Assembly: GCF_028554725.1 (NCBI RefSeq)
Contig: NC_071670.1
Span: 22,376,001 to 22,440,000 of the forward strand
DNA: 64,000 nt
Reading direction: 5' to 3'
Source of the DNA: Zeugodacus cucurbitae
Lineage: Eukaryota; Arthropoda; Insecta; Diptera; Tephritidae
Shown here one piece after another: positions 25,146 to 35,060 of this stretch. The notes under the pieces are model-generated. The model saw only the letters and a list, made by a program, of their open reading frames with translations. It was not told the DNA's origin and ran no database searches. The position numbers were made by a program, and so were the translations under genes. Each line of letters begins with the position of its first letter. Positions within the stretch are counted from its first letter, which is position 1.

Positions 25146-28126
25146 ATAGCCGAATCGACGATAGTGCGCCACCTGTCTCTCTCCTTCGCAGTTCGGCGCC
25201 AGTTGGAGATCCCAAGTGTAACCAGGTCGCTCTCCACCTGGTCCCTCCAACGGAGTGGAGGCCTTCCCCTTCCTCGGCTTCCTCCGGCGGGTACTGCATC
25301 GAACACTTTCAGGGCTGGAGTGTTTTCGTCCATTCGGACAACATGACCTAGCCAGCGTAGCCGCTGTCTTTTTATTCGCTGAACTATGTCAATGTCGTCG
25401 TATAACTCGTACAGCTCATCGTTCCATCGTCTGCGGTATTCGCCGTTGCCAATGTTCTGAGGACCATAAATCTTGCGCAAAATTTTCCTCTCGAAAACTC
25501 CTAGTGTCGTCTCATCTGATGTTGACATCGTCCAAGCTTCTGCACCGTAAAGCAGGACGGGAATGATAAGCGACTTGTAGAGCTTGATTTTGGTTCGTCG
25601 AGAGAGGACTTTACTGTTCAATTGCCTACTCAGTCCAAAGTAGCACCTGTTGGCAAGAGTTATTCTGCGCTGGATTTCGAGGCTGACATTGTTCGTGTTG
25701 TTGATGCTGGTTCCCAGGTATACGAAATTATCTACGACCTCGAAGTTATGACTGTCAACAGTGACGTGGGAGCCAAGACGCGAATGCGCCGACTGTTTGT
25801 TTGATGACAGGAGATATTTCGTCTTGTCCTCATTCACCTCCAGACCCATTCGCTTCGCCTCCTTATCCATGCGGGAAAAAGCAGAACAAACGGCGCGGTT
25901 GTTGCTTCCGATGATATCAATATCATCGGCGTACGCCAGGAGCTGTACACTCTTGTAGAAGATTGTACCTTCTCGGTTTAGCTCTGCAGCTCTTATAATT
26001 TTTTCCAGCATCAGGTTAAAGAAGTCGCACGATAGTGAGTCACCTTGTCTGAAACCTCGTTTGGTATCGAACGGCTCGGAGAGGTCCTTCCCAATCATGA
26101 CGGAGCTTTTGGTGTTGCTCAACGTCAATTTACACAGCCGTATTAGTTTTGCGGGGATACCAAATTCAGACATCGCGGCGTAAAGGCAACTCCTTTTCGT
26201 GCTGTCGAAAGCAGCTTTAAAATCGACAAAAAGGTGGTGTGTGTCGATCCTCTTTTCTCGGGTCTTTTCCAAGATTTGGCGCATGGTGAATATCTGGTCA
26301 GTTGTCGACTTTCCAGGTCTAAAGCCACACTGATAAGGTCCAATCAGTTTGTTGACGGTGGGCTTTAGTCTTTCACACAATACGCTCGATAGAACCTTGT
26401 ATGCGATATTTAGGAGGCTGATCCCACGGTAATTGGCGCAGATTGTGGGATCTCCCTTTTTATGGATTGGGCAGAGCACGCTGAGATTCCAATCGTCAGG
26501 CATGCTTTCTTCCGACCATATTCTGCAAAGAAGCTGATGCATGCACCTTATCAGTTCTTCGCCGCCGTATTTGAATAGTTCTGCCGGTAATCTATCGGCC
26601 CCCGCTGCTTTGTTGTTCTTCAAGCGGGTAATTGCTATTCGAATTTCTTCATGGTCGGGTAATGGAACATCTGTTCCATCGTCATCGATTGGGGGATCGG
26701 GCTCGCCATCTCCTGGTGTTGTACTCTCACTGCCATTCAGCAGGTCGGAGAAGTGTTCCCTCCATAATCCCAGTATGCCCTGGACATCAGTTACCAGATT
26801 ACCACCTTGGTCTCTACATGAGGATGCTCCGGTCTTGAAACCTTCGTTAAGTCGCTTCATTTTTTCATAAAATTTTCGAGCATTCCCTCTGTCTGCCAGC
26901 TTCTCAAGCTCTTCGTACTCATGCATTTCGGCCTCTTTCTTTTTTTGTCTGCAAATGCGTCTCGCTTCCCTCTTCAGCTCTCGGTATCTATCCCATCCCG
27001 CACGTGTTGTGGTCGTTTGCAATGTTGCGAGGTAGGCAGTCTGTTTTCTCTCCGCTGCGAGACGGCACTCCTCATCGTACCAGCTTGTTTTTTGTCGTTG
27101 CCGAAAACCAATTGTTTCGGCTGCAGCGGTACGCAGTGAGTTTGAGATGCCGTTCCACAGTTCCCTTATACCGAGATGCTGATGAGTGCTCTCAGAGAGC
27201 AGGAGTGCAAGTCGAGTAGAGTATTTCGTGGCTGTCTGTTGCGATTGCAGCTTTTCGACGTCGAACCTTCCTTGTGCTTGTTGACGGGCATTCTTTGCTG
27301 CACAGAGGCGGGTGCGTATCTTCGCTGCGACCAGATAATGGTCCGAGTCTATATTTGGTCCTCGGAGCGTACGCTCGTCTAAAACACAGGAGACATGTCT
27401 TCCGTCTATCACAATGTGATCGATTTGGTTCCGCGTGTTTCGATCAGGAGACAGCCAAGTAGCTTGATGTATTTTCTTATGCTGGAATCTGGTACTACAG
27501 ACGACCATATTTCGGGCCCCAGCGAAGTCGATCAGCCTCAGGCCGTTTGGCGATGTTTCGTCATGGAGGCTGAATTTTCCGACTGTTGTGCCAAAGACAC
27601 CTTCTTTACCCACCCTGGCGTTAAAATCACCAAGCACGACTTTTACATCGTGGCGGGGGCAGCGCTCATAGGTGCGTTCTAGGCGCTCATAGAAAGCATC
27701 TTTGGTCACATCATCCTTCTCTTCCGTTGGGGCGTGGGCGCAAATCAGCGATATGTTGAAGAACCTCGCTTTGATGCGGATTGTGGCTAGACGTTCATCC
27801 ACCGGGGTGAATGCCAGGACTCTGCGACGGAGTCTCTCTCCCACCACAAATCCAACACCAAATTTGCGCTCCTTTATATGGCCGCTGTAGTAGATGTCAC
27901 AAGGACCCACCTTCTTCCGTCCTTGTCCCGTCCATCGCACTTCTTGGATGGCGGTGATGTCAGCCTTAAGTCGTATGAGGACATCAACCAACTGGGCAGA
28001 GGCACCTTCCCAATTAAGGGTCCGGACATTCCAGGTGCATGCCCTTATATCATTATCCTTAAAACGTTTGCAGGGGTCGTCATCAAAAGGGGGGTGTCTC
28101 ATCCGAGGCTTTCGTAGATTTTTCAT
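25136..28126 (-). CDS. LINE endonuclease / reverse transcriptase polyprotein (996 aa)
   Basis: Intact ORF from ATG (28126-28124) to TAA. Residues about 25-275 form an APE-type endonuclease: TWNVRT (Asn33), QEVRW (Glu62), GDFNAR at about 166-171 (Asp167, Asn169), DHIVID at about 236-241 and the catalytic SDH at 261-263. A charged, probably helical linker covers about 345-430. The reverse transcriptase spans about 500-810: LPAELFKYGG, NYRGISLLN, CGFRPGKSTTDQ, motif A FVDFKAAFD (Asp635), motif B GFRQGDSLS, motif C YADD (732-735), motif D NEDKTKYLLS and motif E YLGTSI. The conserved C-terminal part carries RLRWLGHVVRM and GRGRPPLRW; I see no zinc knuckle or RNase H. The expected activity is nicking target DNA and priming cDNA from the nick. 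All catalytic residues I can check are present, so it may be active. The start is the only plausible one near the N-terminus; its context has C at -3, which is weak. An out-of-frame upstream AUG overlaps it. Confidence 0.95.
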   Translation of the reverse strand: MKNLRKPRMRHPPFDDDPCKRFKDNDIRACTWNVRTLNWEGASAQLVDVLIRLKADITAIQEVRWTGQGRKKVGPCDIYYSGHIKERKFGVGFVVGERLRRRVLAFTPVDERLATIRIKARFFNISLICAHAPTEEKDDVTKDAFYERLERTYERCPRHDVKVVLGDFNARVGKEGVFGTTVGKFSLHDETSPNGLRLIDFAGARNMVVCSTRFQHKKIHQATWLSPDRNTRNQIDHIVIDGRHVSCVLDERTLRGPNIDSDHYLVAAKIRTRLCAAKNARQQAQGRFDVEKLQSQQTATKYSTRLALLLSESTHQHLGIRELWNGISNSLRTAAAETIGFRQRQKTSWYDEECRLAAERKQTAYLATLQTTTTRAGWDRYRELKREARRICRQKKKEAEMHEYEELEKLADRGNARKFYEKMKRLNEGFKTGASSCRDQGGNLVTDVQGILGLWREHFSDLLNGSESTTPGDGEPDPPIDDDGTDVPLPDHEEIRIAITRLKNNKAAGADRLPAELFKYGGEELIRCMHQLLCRIWSEESMPDDWNLSVLCPIHKKGDPTICANYRGISLLNIAYKVLSSVLCERLKPTVNKLIGPYQCGFRPGKSTTDQIFTMRQILEKTREKRIDTHHLFVDFKAAFDSTKRSCLYAAMSEFGIPAKLIRLCKLTLSNTKSSVMIGKDLSEPFDTKRGFRQGDSLSCDFFNLMLEKIIRAAELNREGTIFYKSVQLLAYADDIDIIGSNNRAVCSAFSRMDKEAKRMGLEVNEDKTKYLLSSNKQSAHSRLGSHVTVDSHNFEVVDNFVYLGTSINNTNNVSLEIQRRITLANRCYFGLSRQLNSKVLSRRTKIKLYKSLIIPVLLYGAEAWTMSTSDETTLGVFERKILRKIYGPQNIGNGEYRRRWNDELYELYDDIDIVQRIKRQRLRWLGHVVRMDENTPALKVFDAVPAGGSRGRGRPPLRWRDQVESDLVTLGISNWRRTAKERDRWRTIVDSAITG

Positions 28127-28175
28127 TGGGGGGTGTTTTTATGTGGTGGGTCCCAAACCCTACGCACAACCGCAT
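28083..28175 (-). other. Upstream ORF of 30 codons overlapping the LINE start
   Basis: Between the ribozyme fold and the main ATG, an ATG at 28175-28173 opens a 30-codon frame that runs past the main start (28126) and stops at TGA 28085-28083, in another frame. A scanning ribosome would meet it first. It may lower initiation at the main ATG or feed it by reinitiation; nothing here shows it is translated. I do not recognise a product. Confidence 0.35.
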
Positions 28176-28191
28176 AAGCGGGCTTCGCCTT
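28127..28191 (-). other. Rest of LINE 5' UTR, between ribozyme and ORF
   Basis: A 65-nt spacer from the end of ribozyme P2' to the main ATG. It contains the GGCGAAGCCCGC and CGGTTGTGCG stretches and ends in ACACCCCCCA just before ATG. The string ACACCCCCC recurs early in the ORF (about 28100-28090), giving two C-rich boxes about 40 nt apart. I see no TATA-like or other promoter I can name. Confidence 0.6.
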
Positions 28192-28372
28192 CTCACTTTA
28201 GCTCGCCTTCAAACGGATGTCTGTTGGCTACCCAGAGGATACTTGGTCTAAAACCGGAAGTAGTGAGCTGCTTGAACCATGTGGAGAAGAATCGTTTCTG
28301 GCCACTCCCAAGTGAGTGACAATCAAAAACTTTCCTCACTTGCGTGAACTTCTACACATGATCCCATCCTCC
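28192..28372 (-). ncRNA. HDV-like self-cleaving ribozyme at LINE 5' end
   Basis: Manual fold, counting transcript nt 1 as 28372. P1 is GGAGGAT (1-7) with ATCCTCT (133-139), 7 bp opening with a G-U wobble as in HDV. P2 is CTCACT (106-111) with AGTGAG (176-181). P3 is ACTT (112-115) with AAGT (129-132). P2 abuts P3 and P3' abuts P1'. L3 begins CC (116-117), able to form P1.1 with GG (140-141). The J4/2 segment is CUAA (172-175), matching the C-N-R-A catalytic pattern, with C172 (28201) in the role of the general acid. P4 is the weakest helix: GCC/GGC (145-147 with 166-168) plus AAC/GTT. Nt 8-105 are a large J1/2 insertion. Nt 1 coincides with the element boundary set independently by the target-site duplication. 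Such ribozymes are known at the 5' ends of R2 and RTE elements. Cleavage is untested. Confidence 0.77.
28278..28360 (-). other. Structured J1/2 insertion in the ribozyme
   Basis: Transcript nt 13-24 (CATGTGTAGAAG) pair with nt 84-95 (CTTCTCCACATG) in 11 of 12 positions, with one T-C mismatch, closing a domain between P1 and P2. Inside are TCAC-GCAA-GTGA (26-37), a 4-bp stem with a GNRA-type loop, and CACT/AGTG around nt 55-70 with two alternative registers. In HDV itself this joining region is only a few nt. The arm would bring P1 and P2 together despite the long insertion. Confidence 0.6.
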
Positions 28373-28378
28373 TATCTT
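28373..28378. repeat. Target-site duplication, right copy (TATCTT)
   Basis: Second TATCTT hexamer, directly after the 5' end of the minus-strand LINE (CCTCC on the plus strand) and followed by the normal monomer ACATGTGATAAAATAC. It pairs with 25102-25107. Confidence 0.9.
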
Positions 28379-28735
28379 ACATGTGATAAAATACAAAATA
28401 AATGATTATGAATAAATGTTCTTTATGTTTTTATTTGTCAATATTCAACTTGCTAGAATGTGAACTTTTATTTTACATGTGATAAAATACAAAATAAATG
28501 ATTATGAATAAACATTCTTTATGTTTTTATTTGTCGGTATTTAACTTGCGGAAAAGTGAACTTTTATCTTACATGTGATAAAATACAAAATAAATGATTA
28601 TGAATAAATGTTCTTTATGTTTTTATTTGTCGGTATTTAACTTGCAGGAAAGTGAACTTTTATCTTACATGTGATAAAATACAAATTAAATGATTATGAA
28701 TAAATGTTCTTTATGTTTTTATTTGTCAATATTCA

Positions 28736-28775
28736 ACTTGCTATAAATCTAAACTTGCTAATCTAAATTGAACTT
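28736..28775. other. Scrambled monomer segment
   Basis: After CAACTTGCTA the text departs from every other monomer: TAAATCTAAACTTGCTAATC, then TAAATTGAACTTGATC, before regular sequence resumes. It contains two partial copies of ACTTGCTA and of AATCTAAA. The paralog at 33056-33070 has the ordinary GCTAGAATGTGAAC here. It looks like filler at a rearrangement join about 360 bp from the LINE. Confidence 0.6.
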
Positions 28776-31700
28776 GATCATAAATCTGATAAAAATACAA
28801 AATAAATGATTATGAATAAACATTCTTTATGTTTCTATTTGTCGATAAACAACTTGCAAGAAAGTGAACTTTGATCTTAAATGTGATAAAATACAAAGTA
28901 AATGATTATGAATAAACATTCTTTATGCTTTTATTTGTCGATATTCAACTTGCAAGAAAAGGAACTTTGATCTTAAATGTGATAAAATACAAAATAAATG
29001 ATTATGAATAAATGTTCTTTATGTTTTTATTTGTCAATATTCAACTTGCAAGAATGTGAACTTGATCATAAATCTGATAAAAAATACAAAATAAATGATT
29101 ATGAATAAACATTCTTTATGTTTCTATTTGTCGATAAACAACTTGCAAGAAAGTGAACTTTGATATTAAATGTGATAAAATACAAAATAAATGATTATGA
29201 ATAAACATTCTTTATGTTCTTATTTGTCGATATTTAACTTGCAGGAAAGTGAACTTTTATCTTACATGTGATAAAATACAAAATAAATGATTATGAATAA
29301 ATGTTCTTTATGTTTTTATTTGTCGATATTCAATTTGCTAGAATGTGAACTTTGATATTAAATGTGATAAAATACAAAATAAATGATTAGGAATAAACGT
29401 TCTTTATGTTTTTATTTGTCGATAAACAACTTGCAAGAAAATGAACTTGATCATAAATCTGATAAAAATACAAAATATATGATTATGAGTAAACATTCTT
29501 TATGTTATTATTTGTCGATATTTAACTTGCAAGAAAGTGAACTTGATCATAAATCTGATAAAAATACAAAATAAATGATTATGAATAAACATTCTTTATG
29601 TTTCTATTTGTCGATAAACAACTTGCAAGAAAGTGATTATGAGTAAACATTCTTTATGTTTTTATTTGTCGATATTTAACTTGCAAGAAAGTGAACTTGA
29701 TCATAAATCTGATAAAAATACAAAATAAATGATTATGAATAAACATTCTTTATGTTCCTATTTGTCGATAAACAACTTGCAAGAAAGTGAACTTTGATCT
29801 TAAATGTGATAAAATACAAAGTAAATGATTATGAATAAACACTCTTTATGCTTTTATTTGTCGATATTCAACTTGCAAGAAAAGGAACTTTGATCTTAAA
29901 TGTGATAAAATACAAAATAAATGATTATGAATAAATGTTCTTTATGTTTTTATTTGTCAATATTCAACTTGCAAGAATGTGAACTTGATCATAAATCTGA
30001 TAAAAATACAAATTAAATGATTATGAATAAACATTCTTTATGTTTCTATTTGTCGATAAACAACTTGCAAGAAAGTGAACTTTGATATTAAATGTGATAA
30101 AATACAAAATAAATGATTATGAATAAACATTCTTTATGTTTTTATTTGTTTATTATGTGATTATTTGTCAATATTCAATTTGCTAGAATGTGAACTTTGG
30201 TATTAAATGTGATAAAAATACAAAATAAATGATTATGAATAAACATTCTTTATGTTTTTATTTGTCGATATTTAACTTACAGGAAAGTGAACTTTGATAT
30301 TAAATGTGATAAAATACAAAATAAATGATTAGGAATAAACATTCTTTATGTTTTTATTTGTCGATATTTAAATTGCAGGAAAGTGAACTTTTATCTTACA
30401 TGTGATAAAATACAAAATAAATGATTATGAATAAATGTTCTTTATGTTTTTGTTTGTCAATATTCAACTTGCAAGAATGTGAACTTGATCATAAATCTGA
30501 TAAAAATACAAAATAAATGATTATGAGTAAACATTCTTTATGTTTCTATTTGTCGATAAACAACTTGCAAGAAAGTGAACTTTGATCTTAAATGTGATAA
30601 AATGCAAAGTAAATGATTATGAATAAACATTCTTTATGCTTTTATTTGTCGATATTCAACTTGAAAGAAAAGGAACTTTGATCCTAAATGTGATAAAATA
30701 CAAAATAAATGATTATGAATAAATGTTCTTTATGTTTTTATTTGTCAATATTCAACTTGCAAGAATGTGAACTTGATCATAAATCTGATAAAAATACAAA
30801 ATAAATGATTATGAATGAACATTCTTTATGTTTTTATTTGTCGATATTTAACTTGCAGGAAAGTGAACTTTGATATTAAATGTAATAAAACACACAATAC
30901 ATGATTAGGAATAAACATTCTTTATGTTTTTATTTGTTTATTATGTGATTATTTGTCAATATTCAATTTGCTAGAATGTGAACTTTGATATTAAATGTGA
31001 TAAAAATACAAAATAAATGATTATGAATAAACATTCTTTATGTTTTTATTTGTTGATATTTAACTTGCAGGAAAGTGAACTTTGATATTAAATGTGATAA
31101 AATACAAAATAAATGATTAGGAATAAACATTCTTTATGTTTTTATTTGTCGATATTTAAATTGCAGGAAAGTGAACTTTTATCTTACATGTGATAAAATA
31201 CAAAATAAATTATTATGAATAAATGTTCTTTATGTTTTTGTTTGTCAATATTCAACTTGCAAGCATGTGAACTTGATCATAAATCTGATAAAAATACAAA
31301 ATAAATGATTATGAGTAAACATTCTTTATGTTTTTATTTGTCGATATTTAACTTGCAAGAAAGTGAACTTGATAATAAATCTGATAAAAATACAAAATAA
31401 ATGATTATGAATAAACATTCTTTATGTTTCTATTTGTCGATAAACAACTTGCAAGAAAGTGAACTTTGATCTTAAATGTGATAAAATACAAAGTAAATGA
31501 TTATGAATAAACATTCTTTATGCTTTTAATTGTCGATATTCAACTTGCAAGAATGTGAACTTTGGTATTATATGTGATAAAAATACAAAATAAATGATTA
31601 TGAATAAACATTCTTTATGTTTTTATTTGTCGATATTTAACTTACAGGAAAGTGAACTTTGATATTAAATGTGATAAAATACAAAATAAATGATTAGGAA

Positions 31701-31814
31701 TAAACATTCTTTATGTTTTTATTTGTCGATATTTAAATTGCAGGAAAGTGAACTTACATGTGATAAAATACAAAACAAATGATTATGAATAAATGTTCTT
31801 TATGTTTTTATTTG

Positions 31815-33062
31815 TCGATATTTAACTTGCAAGAAAGTGAACTTGATCATAAATCTGATAAAAATACAAAATAAATGATTATGAATAAACATTCTTTATG
31901 TTCCTATTTGTCGATAAACAACTTGCAAGAAAGTGAACTTTGATCTTAAATGTGATAAAATGCAAAGTAAATGATTATGAATAAATGTTTTTTATGTTTT
32001 TATTTTTAATATTCAACTCGCAAGAAAGTGAACTTTGATCTTAAATGTGATAAAATACAAAATAAATGATTATGAAATTATGTTCTTTATGTTTTTATTT
32101 GTCGATATTCAACTTTCACGAAAGTGAACTTTTATCTTAAATCTGATAAAATATGAAATAAATGTTCTTTATGTTTCCAGTTGTCGATAAACAACTTGCA
32201 AGAAAGTGAACTTTGATCTTAAATGTGATAAAATACAAAATAAATGATTATGAATAAATGTTCTTTATGTTTTTATTTGTCAATATTCAACTTGCAAGAA
32301 TTTGAAATTGATCATAAATCTGATAAAAATACAAAATAAATGATTATGAATAAACATTCTTTATGTTTTTATTTGTCGATAAACAACTTGCAAGAAAGTG
32401 AACTTTGATCTTAAATGTGATAAAATACAAAATAAATGATTATGAATAAATGCTCTTTATGTTTTTATTTGTCAATATTCAACTTGCAAGAATGTGAACT
32501 TGATCTTAAATCTGATAAAAATACAAAATAAATGATTATGAATAAACATTCTTTATGTTTCTATTTGTCGATAAACAACTTGCAAGAAAGTGAACTTTGA
32601 TAATAAATTTTATTCACAAAATAAATGATTATGAATAAACATTCTTTATGTTTTTATTTGTCGGTATTTAACTTGCAGGAAAGTGAACTTTTATCTTACA
32701 TGTGATAAAATACAAAATAAATGATTATGAATAAATGTTCTTTATGTTTTTATTTGTCAATATTCAACTTGCTAGAATGTGAACTTTGATATTAAATGTG
32801 ATAAAATACAAAATAAATGATTATGAATAAACATTCTTTATGTTTTTATTTGTCGGTATTTAACTTGCGGAAAAGTGAACTTTTATCTTACATGTGATAA
32901 AATACAAAATAAATGATTATGAATAAATGTTCTTTATGTTTTTATTTGTCGGTATTTAACTTGCAGGAAAGTGAACTTTTATCTTACATGTGATAAAATA
33001 CAAATTAAATGATTATGAATAAATGTTCTTTATGTTTTTATTTGTCAATATTCAACTTGCTA
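31815..33062. repeat. Paralog of the LINE flanks with uninterrupted target
   Basis: The segment to 32697 matches 24225-25107 at a lag of 7590 bp, including the rare AAATTTTATTCACAAAAT unit at about 25016 and 32606. From 32698 to 33062 it matches 28379-28743 at a lag of 4319 bp. The difference of lags is 3271 = 3265 + 6, exactly the LINE plus one target-site duplication. It is therefore an in-window empty site, with TATCTT at 32692-32697 followed by ACATGTGATA. Confidence 0.85.
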
Positions 33063-33542
33063 GAATGTGAACTTTGATATTAAATGTGATAAAATACAAA
33101 ATAAATGATTATGAATAAACATTCTTTATGTTTCTATTTGTCGATAAACAACTTGCAAGAAAGTGAACTTGATCATAAATCTGATAAAAATACAAAATAT
33201 ATGATTATGAGTAAACATTCTTTATGTTATTATTTGTCGGTATTTAACTTGCGGAAAAGTGAACTTTTATCTTACATGTGATAAAATACAAAATAAATGA
33301 TTATGAATAAAAGTTCTTTATGTTTTTATTTGTCGGAATTTAACTTGCAGGAAAGTGAACTTTTATCTTACATGTGATAAAATACAAAATAAATGATTAT
33401 GAATAAATGTTCTTTATGTTATTATTTGTCGATATTTAACTTGCAAGAAAGTGAACTTGATCATAAATCTGATAAAAATACAAAATAAATGATTATGAAT
33501 AAACATTCTTTATGTTTCTATTTGTCGATAAACAACTTGCAA

Positions 33543-34065
33543 GAAAGTGATTATGAGTAAACATTCTTTATGTTATTATTTGTCGATATTTAACTTGCAA
33601 GAAAGTGAACTTGATCATAAATCTGATAAAAATACAAAATAAATGATTATGAATAAACATTCTTTATGTTTCTATTTGTCGATAAACAACTTGCAAGAAA
33701 GTGAACTTGATCATAAATCTGATAAAAATACAAAATATATGATTATGAGTAAACATTCTTTATGTTATTATTTGTCGATATTTAACTTGCAAGAAAGTGA
33801 ACTTGATCATAAATCTGATAAAAATACAAAATAAATGATTATGAATAAACATTCTTTATGTTTCTATTTGTCGATAAACAACTTGCAAGAAAGTGATTAT
33901 GAGTAAACATTCTTTATGTTATTATTTGTCGATATTTAACTTGCAAGAAAGTGAACTTGATCATAAATCTGATAAAAATACAAAATAAATGATTATGAAT
34001 AAACATTCTTTATGTTTCTATTTGTCGATAAACAACTTGCAAGAAAGTGATTATGAGTAAACATT
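33543..34065. repeat. Cluster of 58-bp shortened monomers
   Basis: The shortened join GAAAGTGATTATGAG occurs at 33543, 33889 and 34043; the spacings are 346 and 154 bp (154 = 96 + 58; 346 = 154 + 192). Same unit type as the denser cluster at 35061. Confidence 0.7.
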
Positions 34066-35060
34066 CTTTATGTTTTTATTTGTCGATATTTAACTTGCAA
34101 GAAAGTGAACTTGATCATAAATCTGATAAAAATACAAAATAAATGATTATGAATAAACATTCTTTATGTTCCTATTTGTCGATAAACAGCTTGCAAGAAA
34201 GTGAACTTTGATCTTAAATGTGATAAAATACAAAGTAAATGATTATGACTAAACACTCTTTATGCTTTTATTTGTCGATATTCAACTTGCAAGAAAAGGA
34301 ACTTTGATCTTAAATGTGATAAAATACAAAATAAATGATTATGAATAAATGTTCTTTATGTTTTTATTTGTCAATATTCAACTTGCAAGAATGTGAACTT
34401 GATCATAAATCTGATAAAAATACAAAATAAATGATTATGAATAAACATTCTTTATGTTTCTATTTGTCGATAAACAACTTGCAAGAAAGTGAACTTTGAT
34501 ATTAAATGTGATAAAATACAAAATAAATGATTATGAATAAACATTCTTTATGTTTTTATTTGTCGATATTTAAATTGCAGGAAAGTGAACTTTTATCTTA
34601 CATGTGATAAAATACAAAATAAATGATTATGAATAAATGTTCTTTATGTTTTTGTTTGTCAATATTCAACTTGCAAGAATGTGAACTTGATCATAAATCT
34701 GATAAAAATACAAAATAAATGATTATGAGTAAACATTCTTTATGTTTCTATTTGTCGATAAACAACTTGCAAGAAAGTGAACTTTGATCTTAAATGTGAT
34801 AAAATGCAAAGTAAATGATTATGAATAAACATTCTTTATGCTTTTATTTGTCGATATTCAACTTGCAAGAAAAGGAACTTTGATCCTAAATGTGATAAAA
34901 TACAAAATAAATGATTATGAATAAATGTTCTTTATGTTTTTATTTGTCAATATTCAACTTGCAAGAATGTGAACTTGATCATAAATCTGATAAAAATACA
35001 AAATAAATGATTATGAATGAACATTCTTTATGTTTCTATTTGTCGATAAACAACTTGCAA

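Larger units (their letters stand above)
25108..28372 (-). mobile_element. Full-length RTE-clade-like non-LTR retrotransposon
   Basis: A 3265-bp autonomous LINE transcribed leftwards. In transcript order it has a 246-nt 5' UTR that starts with an HDV-like ribozyme fold, one intact 996-codon ORF (APE-type endonuclease then reverse transcriptase), and a 28-nt 3' UTR ending in CATA-type repeats. There is no LTR, no poly(A), no separate gag-like ORF1 and no RNase H domain that I recognise. A 6-bp target-site duplication flanks it. Base composition is near balanced, in sharp contrast to the satellite. A single ORF of about 1000 residues, the short repeat tail and the ribozyme fit the RTE clade; the clade call rests on recalled features, not on a phylogeny. 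The intact ORF and perfect duplication suggest a recent insertion. Confidence 0.92.

Noticed and set aside
26143..26343. 66-codon minus-strand frame inside the LINE ORF
   Set aside because: Alternative frame of the reverse transcriptase region (motifs A-B); the 996-codon frame explains the conservation.
27894..28319. 141-codon open frame on the plus strand across the LINE 5' region
   Set aside because: Antisense shadow of the LINE ORF and 5' UTR; it spans the ribozyme and shows no recognisable domain. Other plus-strand frames of 60-109 codons over 25106-28117 are rejected likewise.
28192..28372. Hammerhead ribozyme at the LINE 5' end
   Set aside because: No CUGAUGA/GAAA core pair is present; the pairings found fit only the HDV-type double pseudoknot.
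29383..29574. 63-codon open frame on the plus strand
   Set aside because: It is two satellite monomers read through because one TAA became TAT (AAATATATG). The same frame occurs at 33643 and 37850. 96 bp is 32 codons, so the frame is kept by arithmetic, not selection.
33643..33834. 63-codon open frame on the plus strand
   Set aside because: Same two-monomer read-through as at 29383; no start context, domain or codon pattern beyond the repeat itself.
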